Of a stretch of 5,112 nt of DNA, positions 1 to 5,112 are shown one piece after another. A model generated the notes under the pieces. The model worked only from the letters and a program-made list of their open reading frames with translations. It was not told where the DNA came from and did not search any database. The stretch's first letter is position 1, and each line of letters starts with the position of its first letter. Source of the stretch: Alphaproteobacteria bacterium (GTDB taxonomy: Bacteria > Pseudomonadota > Alphaproteobacteria > Micavibrionales > Micavibrionaceae); the NCBI GenBank assembly GCA_016763095.1, contig JAESUK010000003.1:1-5112 (forward strand). Reading direction: 5' to 3'. The position numbers and the translations under genes were made by a program.

Positions 1-31
1 CATCTATTAGATAAAGAGGAGCTTTTTTCAT
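1..31 (-). CDS. polA: DNA polymerase I (PolA), N-terminal fragment only
   Basis: Only the first ten codons and one base lie in the window; they read MKKAPLYLIDG, with the final Gly inferred from its first base. Many bacterial PolA proteins begin this way (a short basic start, then PLYLIDGSG, the first strand of the 5'-3' exonuclease domain). The start lies three bases past the rlmB stop on the same strand, which suggests cotranscription and perhaps translational coupling. No well-placed Shine-Dalgarno is seen: an AGGA ends almost at the ATG, and a GGGTGG lies further upstream inside rlmB. Family knowledge: PolA fills repair gaps and removes Okazaki primers. The assignment rests on about ten residues and is therefore tentative. 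Confidence 0.5.
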   Translation of the reverse strand, partial: MKKAPLYLID

Positions 32-34
32 ATC

Positions 35-826
35 CTATTTGCCACCCATGAGGGTATGGAAACTGATTGCTGCGGCGTTCGACACATTGATACTGGCAAG
101 AGGTCCGAGCATTTCAATGCGCACAACATCCGTACAAGCTTCACGCACAGAGGGGCGCAAACCTTTTCCTTCTGCGCCCATAACAAGAACAGCTTTTTTC
201 ACGTCGCTGAAATCACCAATTGTACTTTCACCACGTTCATCCAACGCGATACATTTGTATCCGTTTTCTTTGAATACTTCGAGTGAACGGCTGAGATTTG
301 TTTCTAACGCCACAGGAAGGTGTTCCAAGCCACCACAGGCAACTTTACCGAGCACACCTTCTAATCTTGGTGCAGAACGTGTCTGCATGACCATGCCCGC
401 CAAATCAAAGGCACAGGCAGAACGCATAATCGCGCCTACATTATGAGGATCAGTCACCTGATCAAGCATCACGAAGATTGCTTTCTCTTTATCTGCTGCT
501 TTGATCAATAAATCCATAGTGTTCATTTCAGGCAATGGGTCTGCATATGCCGCGATCCCCTGATGAACAACGTCTTGTCCAAGTGTCTTATCAATTTGCC
601 TACGCTCAACAAGCTGGTACTTAGGGCGCTTAAGACCAAGTTCTTCTGCTTTCTCTACGTAAGGGAGAAAATTATCGACAGCCTTTTCCGTAACGAATAA
701 CTTTTTAATCTTTCTATTAGGGCTCAGCCATGCTTCATGCACCGCGTGATAACCAAAAAGATTGATTTTCAGCTTTGGAATTTGAGGTTGTTTCTCTTTG
801 TGTGGGTATTTATTAAAATTTTTCAT
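35..826 (-). CDS. rlmB: TrmH/SpoU-family 23S rRNA 2'-O-ribose methyltransferase, RlmB-like
   Basis: 263 residues, close to the usual RlmB length of about 245-260. After a basic N-terminal extension of about 22 residues comes an L30e-like substrate-binding domain (residues 23-98, starting LFGYHAVHEAW). The C-terminal SPOUT domain carries all three SpoU motifs: motif 1 LDQVTDPHNVGAIMRSA (121-137, with Asn129 and Arg135), motif 2 VLVMGAEGKGLRPSV (213-227) and motif 3 IEMLGPLASINVSNAAA (237-253). These form the trefoil knot that binds S-adenosylmethionine. RlmB methylates the 2'-O of G2251 in the 23S rRNA P-loop, acting as a cytoplasmic dimer; other TrmH-family members act on other rRNA or tRNA sites, so the target is inferred. 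The ATG at 826 is the only plausible start, yet it has no Shine-Dalgarno. The gene is followed after three bases by a putative polA. Confidence 0.9.
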   Translation of the reverse strand: MKNFNKYPHKEKQPQIPKLKINLFGYHAVHEAWLSPNRKIKKLFVTEKAVDNFLPYVEKAEELGLKRPKYQLVERRQIDKTLGQDVVHQGIAAYADPLPEMNTMDLLIKAADKEKAIFVMLDQVTDPHNVGAIMRSACAFDLAGMVMQTRSAPRLEGVLGKVACGGLEHLPVALETNLSRSLEVFKENGYKCIALDERGESTIGDFSDVKKAVLVMGAEGKGLRPSVREACTDVVRIEMLGPLASINVSNAAAISFHTLMGGK

Positions 827-831
827 GTCTA

Positions 832-860
832 TTCATACTAAGGGTTGACACAGAAGGCAA
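832..860 (-). promoter_or_regulatory. Possible promoter of rlmB
   Basis: On the minus strand TTGCCT (855-860) is followed after 17 bases by TATGAA (832-837), each matching 4 of 6 bases of the sigma-70 consensus. The predicted transcription start falls at or within a base or two of the rlmB ATG, which would give a nearly leaderless mRNA and would fit the missing Shine-Dalgarno. It overlaps the TTGACA box of the opposite strand. The matches are weak and chance is possible. Confidence 0.2.
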
Positions 861-873
861 AAGACTTTTTAAG
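845..873 (+). promoter_or_regulatory. Possible promoter of tRNA-Tyr and downstream genes
   Basis: A perfect -35 consensus TTGACA (845-850) is followed after 17 bases by a poor -10, TTTAAG (868-873). It would give a leader of roughly 50-55 bases ahead of tRNA-Tyr. An alternative -10-like TATATT at 920-925 sits directly before the tRNA but has no good -35. The box lies in the divergent gap between rlmB and the tRNA. Support is the -35 match and position only. Confidence 0.3.
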
Positions 874-934
874 TACATATCGAAATAACCAGTATAAGTT
901 CATGCAATTGATTTGGATTTATATTCCGTTCCGT

Positions 935-1020
935 GGAGGGGTGGTCGAGTGGTTAATGGCAGCGGACTGTAACTCCGCCTCCTTCGGGATACATAGGTTC
1001 AAATCCTATCCCCTCCACCA
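935..1020 (+). tRNA. tRNA-Tyr (anticodon GTA), CCA encoded
   Basis: An 86-base class II tRNA. The acceptor stem GGAGGGG (935-941) pairs with CCCCTCC (1010-1016). The anticodon stem GCGGA/TCCGC (962-966/974-978) encloses loop CTGTAAC with anticodon GTA at 969-971. The long variable arm expected for bacterial tRNA-Tyr is present (TCC-TTCG-GGA, 980-989). The T stem ATAGG/CCTAT encloses TTCAAAT. The discriminator is A1017, followed by encoded CCA at 1018-1020. A short T run (1021-1025) follows, without a hairpin of its own. A protein gene begins 26 bases after the tRNA, so a shared transcript processed at the tRNA 3' end is possible. Confidence 0.96.
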
Positions 1021-1046
1021 TTTTTATCCAACCTTCGGAGATACAA

Positions 1047-1472
1047 ATGAAACTTTCCTACTATATAGCTATTTTTTCTCTGTTATTTCTTCCATTCTCA
1101 AACGTGTATGCACAAGATCATCATCATGGTGGTGAGAAAGGTGCTCCGTCACTTTCTTTTATTGAGATCATGCAAGGCATGGATAAAAATTTGAGCGAAC
1201 TTAGCTCAGCAATTATGAACGATGACTTTGAACTTATCACAGAATCAGCACACAGCATTGCCCATCACCCAAGTATCAGCAAAGAAGACCTTCACATCCT
1301 TTTCGAAAGATTAGGAAACAAGAAAGAAGGGTTTATCACGTGTGACACAGCGGTTCATACTCTTGCTATAGATCTTGCTATGGCGGGTAAAGAAGAGGAC
1401 ATGGTAAAAGTGCTAGAAAGTCACGCGGCTATGATAGCGAAGGCTACTGAGTGCCATAAGAACTATAGATAA
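1047..1472 (+). CDS. Exported cytochrome b562/c'-like four-helix protein
   Basis: 141 residues. A signal peptide is evident: Lys2, a hydrophobic core (about 4-17) and NVYA before a likely cleavage after Ala22, so the mature protein of about 119 residues should be periplasmic. It begins QDHHHGGEK, a possible metal-binding tag. The rest looks all-helical. Helix 1 (IMQGMDKNLSEL, 41-52) lines up by eye with the cytochrome b562 helix carrying the heme ligand Met7 (NMETLNDNL), placing Met42 at the ligand position. The C-terminus ECHKNYR (135-141) lines up with the b562 end AYHQKYR, placing His137 at His102. Unlike b562 it has Cys99 and Cys136; unlike cytochrome c' it lacks CxxCH (only Cys136-His137). 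Heme or copper binding is inferred. Start: GGAG at 1037-1040, six bases before ATG. Substrate, partner and exact family are unknown. Confidence 0.65.
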   Translation: MKLSYYIAIFSLLFLPFSNVYAQDHHHGGEKGAPSLSFIEIMQGMDKNLSELSSAIMNDDFELITESAHSIAHHPSISKEDLHILFERLGNKKEGFITCDTAVHTLAIDLAMAGKEEDMVKVLESHAAMIAKATECHKNYR

Positions 1473-1507
1473 ATTTTGTTCTAACGAGATATGGCATAAC
1501 ACTACAT

Positions 1508-1525
1508 AAAGAGGAACATATATTG
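1508..1525 (+). promoter_or_regulatory. Ribosome binding site supporting a TTG start
   Basis: AAAGAGGA (1508-1515) lies seven bases before a TTG codon at 1523. It supports starting the following gene there; the next in-frame Met is about residue 46 and would delete the first half of the first VOC module. Confidence 0.6.
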
Positions 1526-1957
1526 GAACAACGCTTAAGTATTATTACATTAGGAGTTCAAGACCTTGTTAAATCTAGAGCTTTTTACGATGCACTTGGT
1601 TGGAAAGTTGCTTCAGAGGTACAAAGTGAAGAGATTGTTACATATGACCTTATTGGCATGACCTTAGCTCTTTACCCTCTTAACAAGCTTGAGGAAGATG
1701 CCACAGTGAAAGTTAAGCCTCAGGAAAACTCTACATTCACAATTGCATACAACGTAGTTTCTACGGAGGACGTAGAAACAACTTTATTGGAAGCTGTTTC
1801 AGCAGGAGGAAAACTTGTAAAACCTGCAGATAAAGCCTTCTGGGGAGGCTATTCTGGATACTTCTCTGATCCAGACGGGTATCTTTGGGAAGTTGCCCAT
1901 AATCCATTCTCTCAACTTGGACCAAAAGGTGAATTTCAAGGGAATGGCTACGAATAG
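1523..1957 (+). CDS. VOC-superfamily (glyoxalase/bleomycin-resistance fold) protein
   Basis: 144 residues, a normal length for a one-chain VOC protein with two beta-alpha-beta-beta-beta modules. Module 1 spans about 4-53 (LSIITLGVQDLVKSRAFYDA, then LGWKVA). Module 2 spans about 71-127 and ends with the hallmark FSDPDGYLWEVAHNP (114-128). The start is TTG, backed by a good Shine-Dalgarno. In metal-using members the first strand of each module supplies a His; here those places hold Ile7 and Thr73, and of the usual four ligands only the final Glu (Glu123, in LWEV) is clear. A glyoxalase I or metal-dependent dioxygenase role is therefore unlikely; ligand binding or an unknown metal-independent role fits better. 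It lies 50 bases after the b562-like gene with no visible terminator, so cotranscription is plausible. Substrate unknown. Confidence 0.85.
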   Translation: MEQRLSIITLGVQDLVKSRAFYDALGWKVASEVQSEEIVTYDLIGMTLALYPLNKLEEDATVKVKPQENSTFTIAYNVVSTEDVETTLLEAVSAGGKLVKPADKAFWGGYSGYFSDPDGYLWEVAHNPFSQLGPKGEFQGNGYE

Positions 1958-2008
1958 TCCTAGCGTATTTCTAAATTTTCCTTTATAAAAACGACACTTC
2001 CTTCTTGA

Positions 2009-2084
2009 GGGCCCTTAGCTCAGCTGGGAGAGCGCTTCGCTGGCAGCGAAGAGGTCAGCGGTTCGATCCCGCTAGGGTCCACCA
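2009..2084 (+). tRNA. tRNA-Ala (anticodon GGC), CCA encoded
   Basis: 76 bases. The acceptor GGGCCCT (2009-2015) pairs with AGGGTCC (2074-2080) and includes the G3-U70 wobble, the identity element read by alanyl-tRNA synthetase. The anticodon stem CTTCG/CGAAG (2035-2039/2047-2051) holds anticodon GGC at 2042-2044. The T stem AGCGG/CCGCT encloses TTCGATC. The discriminator is A2081 and CCA is encoded at 2082-2084. A T run at 2094-2100 follows without a separate hairpin. A TATAAA at 1984-1989 could be its -10 box, but no good -35 accompanies it. Confidence 0.97.
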
Positions 2085-2117
2085 ATTTCCCGATTTTTTT
2101 ATATTGAACAAAACACC

Positions 2118-2164
2118 AGATAATATGTGAAATATATTGCATATATATGGAAAATATATTATCT
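2118..2164. repeat. AT-rich nested dyad upstream of the HEVTH gene
   Basis: A perfect 9-base inverted repeat, AGATAATAT (2118-2126) and ATATTATCT (2156-2164), encloses two copies of the palindrome AATATATT (2131-2138 and 2153-2160; starts 22 bases apart, about two helical turns) and a central palindrome CATATATATG (2140-2149). It lies 29 bases before the start codon. It could be an operator, part of an AT-rich promoter, or only a product of the very AT-rich composition. No convincing -35/-10 pair was found. Confidence 0.3.
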
Positions 2165-2192
2165 TACCTCAAAATATTTTAGGGTGAAATAA

Positions 2193-3011
2193 ATGACGTT
2201 GAAAAAACAACGCGCAAAAGCTGTAGAGATAAAATCTCACTATGAAAAGGCCATTTGGAGTCCTTTAAACGTAGATGAGATTCGCGAACTCTCTGTTCAA
2301 GATAGATGCCTTCTTATTAATAAGATTCTTAAGCATAATCCACAACACCATAGAGCAGCCAGTACTGATACACTTCAAACTTCTCTCCAACGCTTGAGTT
2401 CATCCTTTGTTGTTTCTGATTTTTTTCATAATTGGCAAGATCAAAAACGTGAATCATTCTTACGAACACTTAAAAAACCAAGAAATAGAGATATACTTAG
2501 TGGTTACGCACACTGGGGAGAACTTTCAATTGATAACCAAAAATGTGTTTTGAAAAAATCGGCACAACTACATGTAAAGACATATACAGAAGTACTATAT
2601 GGATCCCCCTCCTACAGACATATATTCGAAGAAGGTGTAATTCGCACATCAAATGGCATGATGAATATAGTCTATGGTGCATTGAGAAGTAATATTACAA
2701 CGGGAAGCGCTACTGTTGTTAACTACACACTCAACGATAAGTTGCCCCTTAGAAGCTCTGAAGTTTTTGATACGACTCATCATGAAGTCACGCATCTTAT
2801 ACAAGACTATTTCGCACGTGCGCTCTACACTGGGCAGATAACATCTGAAGACCCTTTTTATCAGGAAGCATCCTACTTTTTAGCACTCTCAATGCACAAC
2901 GCAAATATTCCAAGCTACTATGGGAACTCATATAGAGACCAAGTACATGAAATATTAGCGGATAGCGAGGGGCGACATATAAGCTCTGGTATTCGCGACC
3001 TTGCCTTATAA
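2193..3011 (+). CDS. Uncharacterised zincin-like protein with HEVTH motif
   Basis: 272 residues, not recognised as a named family. No signal peptide or membrane segment is visible, so it should be cytoplasmic unless secreted by a dedicated system. The N-terminal 100 residues are basic and probably helical. The key feature is TTHHEVTHLIQDYF (194-207), containing an HExxH zinc motif: His197 and His201 as zinc ligands, Glu198 as catalytic base. A candidate third ligand is Glu253 in YRDQVHEILADSEG (247-260), 52 residues on, where gluzincins often have an E-x-x-A helix. This suggests a metalloprotease, but activity and target are inference. The start is ATG with AGGGTGA at 2181-2187, five bases upstream. 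Base composition is visibly richer in A/T than rlmB or lpxI. It ends six bases from the convergent lpxB stop, with no terminator between. It follows tRNA-Ala, a common insertion site. Confidence 0.7.
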   Translation: MTLKKQRAKAVEIKSHYEKAIWSPLNVDEIRELSVQDRCLLINKILKHNPQHHRAASTDTLQTSLQRLSSSFVVSDFFHNWQDQKRESFLRTLKKPRNRDILSGYAHWGELSIDNQKCVLKKSAQLHVKTYTEVLYGSPSYRHIFEEGVIRTSNGMMNIVYGALRSNITTGSATVVNYTLNDKLPLRSSEVFDTTHHEVTHLIQDYFARALYTGQITSEDPFYQEASYFLALSMHNANIPSYYGNSYRDQVHEILADSEGRHISSGIRDLAL

Positions 3012-3017
3012 AATAAT

Positions 3018-4168
3018 TTATATAACTTCAAGAAACTCTACGGCTGTGTTTGCAGGTGTTTCCTTTGTGGTTAAACACTTCCTAAGCGTGTTAAAGGCAT
3101 CAGTTTGCGTTTGCGCTGTATCTATATCTAAAAGCCCTGAGAGGGATTCTGAGAGCATATCTGGCGTGCACTTCTCTTGAATAAATTCAGGTACAACCTC
3201 TTTATCCAATATGAGATTGGCAAGGTGCGCATATTCAACCTTCACCACACGTTTTACAATTTCAGCCGTTATTTGATTAGCCTTATAGCCAATGATATGA
3301 GGCACACCTGCGACAGCAAGCTCTAAGCCTACCGTACCTGAAACAGCCAATGCACAGTCCATGGCACGAAAGTATGTTGTTTGTAATTCCATATTTGAAA
3401 CAATAATAAACCTCTTCTTAAAGTCATCATATCCCCGAAGTGATTATAGACCAATGCCGCTACTTCATCGCGAAGATGCGGCAATGTCGGGATAAGGATT
3501 CTTACATCAGGAGCCATTACACTTCTTATCGCCTCAAAGAATGTTTTAGAATGCTTTTTCAGCTCCCCTCGCCGACTTCCAAGCAATAAACCGATGACAG
3601 TTTCATCGTCAGAAAAACCAAACGCCTTGCGGGCTTCAACCTTAGCTGGCGCTTTTGAATAGCGATCAATCACAGGATGCCCTGTGTATTTAGCCTTCAG
3701 TCCCACCTTTTCAAAGTATTGTGGTTCGAACGGAAAAAGGCATAATATTCCATCAAGAAATTTTGATATTTTCTCTGAGCGGCCTTCTCTCCATGCCCAC
3801 ACGGTTGGGGCAACATAATGAACTTGCTTAATATCAGCGTTTTTTATTTTGACCCGTTTTTGCACCCTGAATGAAAAATCAGGTGAATCAATTGTGATTA
3901 GAATATCTGGTTGAATCCGTATAACTTCTTTGGCTGTTTGCCTTATCCGCTTCAACATATGAAGAATTTTTGGAAGAATCTCAGCAACGCCCATTATTGA
4001 AAGCTCTTCCATAGGAAAGAGGCTCTCAGGTAATCCATTTTTCAGCATTGTTTTTCCGCCAATGCCATAAACTTCGAGGTCTGGGTATTTTTCTTTTAAG
4101 GCTTGCAGAAGGTTTGCGCCAAGAATGTCTCCCGAAGCTTCCCCTGCTATGATGAACAGTTTTTTCAT
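3018..4168 (-). pseudogene. lpxB: Lipid-A-disaccharide synthase LpxB, frameshifted as given
   Basis: The 5' part (from ATG 4168) encodes a GT19-family N-terminus: MKKLFIIAGEASGD (1-14), MEELSIMGVAEILP (53-66), YVAPTVWAWREGR (118-130) and LLLGSRRGE (194-202). Homology runs to about residue 245, then the frame leaves for a 34-residue unrelated tail. The rest continues in the -1 frame from about 3434 to TAA at 3018: YDDFKKRFIIVSNMELQ, then ALAVSGTVGLELA, then HLANLILDKEVVPEF, which resembles the E. coli LpxB end. The break is at GGGG (plus-strand 3433-3436). Adding one base gives about 383 residues, against 382 in E. coli. LpxB condenses UDP-2,3-diacylglucosamine with lipid X at the inner membrane, releasing UDP. 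Its start overlaps the lpxI stop by four bases (ATGA), implying coupling. A sequencing error is as likely as a true mutation. Confidence 0.88.
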
Positions 4169-5049
4169 AGGTCTACACCATATAGGAATAGACCTTTTTC
4201 GTCCGCAAGCGTAATCACGGCATCCACATCAATAATAAGGCTGTTGCCTGCATGAAAGGCAATTCCAGAAAGCCCCGCTTGAACGGCATTTTTTACGGTC
4301 TCTATACCGATGGTCGGTAAATCAAGGTTTTTATCCTGCTGTGGCTTACATGTTTTCACAAGCACGCCACAAGATCGCGCGCTTTTCAGAAAGCTCTTGC
4401 TTCGTTTAATGAGTTCATCTGTACCCTCAACAGCTTCAACCCCAATTACCAATCCTTCTTGTGTAATCACAGATTGCCCTATATCGAGACGCCCGATTTC
4501 CTGCGAAATTTTAACGCCGAGATCAATATCTTTTAGATCTTGCTCTGATGGTTTTTTAGTGCCGAGAAGACCTGTCGGCGCAACAATCTCTTCAATAAAC
4601 TCGTGCACACCGTGGAGTGTGAAGCCATCCTTTGCAAGCTCCCCTTTAATCGCTGAAAGTAAGTCATTGTCACCAAGTGCTCTAAACCCATTAAGAGCAA
4701 AAAACTTGGTTGCGCGAAGGTCTGGCTTCATTTCACGTATTGAAGGGCGTTTTATATCACCACAGAAAACGAGGTCATTTATTTTTTCAGATTTTAGAAT
4801 GTTTATATTTTTTTGGAGAGCACCAAGATTTGTCCAGCTATGCCTTACATTCTTAACAAGGTCGGGATCAGTATGGCTTTTGAACGCAAGAAGATATGGC
4901 TCTATACCCATTTTTCGACATGCATCAACCAGCATAGCAGGCAAACATCCACCACCAGCAATGATCCCTAGCTTTTCGAATGTCTTTGATGCCTTTTTTC
5001 TTTGGGGCATAGTTTCTAGCTGGCTTTTTTCTGTTTTTGAGGCTGACAT
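4165..5049 (-). CDS. lpxI: UDP-2,3-diacylglucosamine pyrophosphatase LpxI
   Basis: 294 residues of the DUF1009/LpxI family. The N-terminal domain opens with LGIIAGGGCLP (27-37) and contains FCGDIKRPS (95-103). The C-terminal domain carries IGRLDIGQSVITQEG (185-199), VEAVEGTDELI (204-214) and DLPTIGIETV (243-252); Asp243 in DLPTIG probably matches the Asp reported as catalytic in Caulobacter LpxI. It hydrolyses UDP-2,3-diacylglucosamine to lipid X and UMP, replacing LpxH in many Alphaproteobacteria. ATG 5049 has an AAGG eight bases upstream but gives about 26 residues before the conserved core and a 34-base overlap with lpxA. ATG 5010 (Met14) would start five bases after the lpxA stop but lacks a clear Shine-Dalgarno. 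The 3' end overlaps lpxB by four bases. Confidence 0.94.
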   Translation of the reverse strand: MSASKTEKSQLETMPQRKKASKTFEKLGIIAGGGCLPAMLVDACRKMGIEPYLLAFKSHTDPDLVKNVRHSWTNLGALQKNINILKSEKINDLVFCGDIKRPSIREMKPDLRATKFFALNGFRALGDNDLLSAIKGELAKDGFTLHGVHEFIEEIVAPTGLLGTKKPSEQDLKDIDLGVKISQEIGRLDIGQSVITQEGLVIGVEAVEGTDELIKRSKSFLKSARSCGVLVKTCKPQQDKNLDLPTIGIETVKNAVQAGLSGIAFHAGNSLIIDVDAVITLADEKGLFLYGVDL

Positions 5050-5111
5050 AACGGAAACCTTGATTTTACTTTGGCAAATTCAATGATTTTTTGAACAGAT
5101 TCATTTTCTGA
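5016..5111 (-). CDS. lpxA: UDP-N-acetylglucosamine acyltransferase LpxA, C-terminal fragment
   Basis: Entering from the right edge, one minus-strand frame is open for 31 codons to TAG at 5016-5018. It reads SENESVQKIIEFAKVKSRF, then PLCQP and a lysine-rich end. This resembles the C-terminal helical tail of alphaproteobacterial LpxA (VQ-II-F followed by a basic residue and P-L-x-x-P). The position directly upstream of lpxI matches the common lpxD-fabZ-lpxA-lpxI-lpxB order. LpxA starts lipid A synthesis by moving a 3-hydroxyacyl chain from acyl carrier protein to UDP-GlcNAc. The catalytic beta-helix part lies outside the window. The other two minus-strand frames hit stops early in this interval. 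The tail overlaps the lpxI start if that is ATG 5049. Confidence 0.75.
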   Translation of the reverse strand, partial: SENESVQKIIEFAKVKSRFPLCQPQKQKKAS

Positions 5112-5112
5112 A

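Noticed and set aside
39..446. Plus-strand open frames opposite rlmB (39-446 and 56-286)
   Set aside because: They lie antisense to a well-supported methyltransferase gene, have no recognisable domains, and have Arg/Ser/Thr/Pro-rich compositions typical of shadow frames.
845..1135. Plus-strand TTG-started open frame of 96 residues crossing tRNA-Tyr
   Set aside because: It runs straight through the tRNA gene and into the signal-peptide region of the b562-like gene in another frame, has no ribosome binding site, and its TTG is part of the TTGACA box.
2050..2100. tRNA-Ala 3' end as an attachment site with a second copy downstream
   Set aside because: No repeat of the tRNA 3' sequence was found in the rest of the window, and no integrase gene is present.
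2085..2100. Intrinsic terminator after tRNA-Ala
   Set aside because: A T run is present, but no hairpin precedes it apart from the tRNA's own stems.
2497..2682. Minus-strand open frame of 61 residues inside the HEVTH gene
   Set aside because: Short, no motif, and antisense to a gene with a good Shine-Dalgarno and an HExxH motif.
3018..3392. LpxB C-terminal part as an independent gene starting at ATG 3392
   Set aside because: No Shine-Dalgarno precedes that ATG, and in-frame LpxB-like residues (YDDFKKRFIIVSN) continue upstream to the GGGG run, so it is the rest of a broken lpxB.
3429..3445. Programmed -1 frameshifting in lpxB
   Set aside because: The zero-frame sequence CAC TTC GGG GAT is not an X XXY YYZ slippery heptamer, since slipping would re-pair tRNA-Gly on CGG. 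LpxB is not known to use recoding.
4310..5086. Plus-strand open frame of 258 residues opposite lpxI
   Set aside because: It is antisense to the clearly homologous lpxI; the Ser/Arg/Pro-rich translation without motifs is typical of a shadow frame.
1..5112. CRISPR array, insertion sequence or transposon ends
   Set aside because: No regularly spaced repeats, transposase-like frames or terminal inverted repeats were seen by eye on either strand.

Overview
The window looks like chromosomal DNA of a Gram-negative, lipid A-making bacterium, most likely an alphaproteobacterium with moderate to low GC. The main support is the minus-strand order lpxA - lpxI - lpxB. It uses LpxI (the old DUF1009 family) instead of LpxH for UDP-diacylglucosamine hydrolysis, which is common in Alphaproteobacteria. 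The sequence alone does not fix a genus.

Left edge (1-826, minus strand): an rlmB-like TrmH/SpoU 2'-O-ribose methyltransferase gene. Three bases after its stop comes a start codon whose ten visible codons read like the N-terminus of DNA polymerase I (polA), so the two probably form one transcription unit.

Middle (about 845-3011, plus strand): tRNA-Tyr(GTA); a small exported four-helix protein resembling cytochrome b562/c'; a VOC-superfamily protein starting at TTG; tRNA-Ala(GGC); and an AT-rich gene of unknown function encoding a cytoplasmic-looking zincin-like protein with an HEVTH motif. The two tRNA genes, both with encoded CCA, each sit just upstream of a protein gene. This block lies between two oppositely oriented core operons and looks like the variable part of the window. 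No integrase, transposase, CRISPR array or duplicated attachment site was seen.

Right edge (3018-5112, minus strand): the end of lpxA, then lpxI, then lpxB, with overlapping start/stop regions typical of a translationally coupled operon. LpxI makes lipid X from UDP-2,3-diacylglucosamine, and LpxB joins lipid X to a second UDP-2,3-diacylglucosamine to give the lipid A disaccharide. As given, lpxB is broken by a frameshift at a run of four G (plus-strand C at 3433-3436). One extra base there restores a full-length protein of about 383 residues, so a sequencing or assembly error is a serious possibility for this normally essential gene.

The items most worth attention are the uncharacterised HEVTH protein with the AT-rich dyad upstream of it, the lpxB frameshift, and the b562-like protein that keeps candidate heme ligands but has only one cysteine where cytochrome c' has CxxCH. 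None of these is demonstrated here to be a new system.
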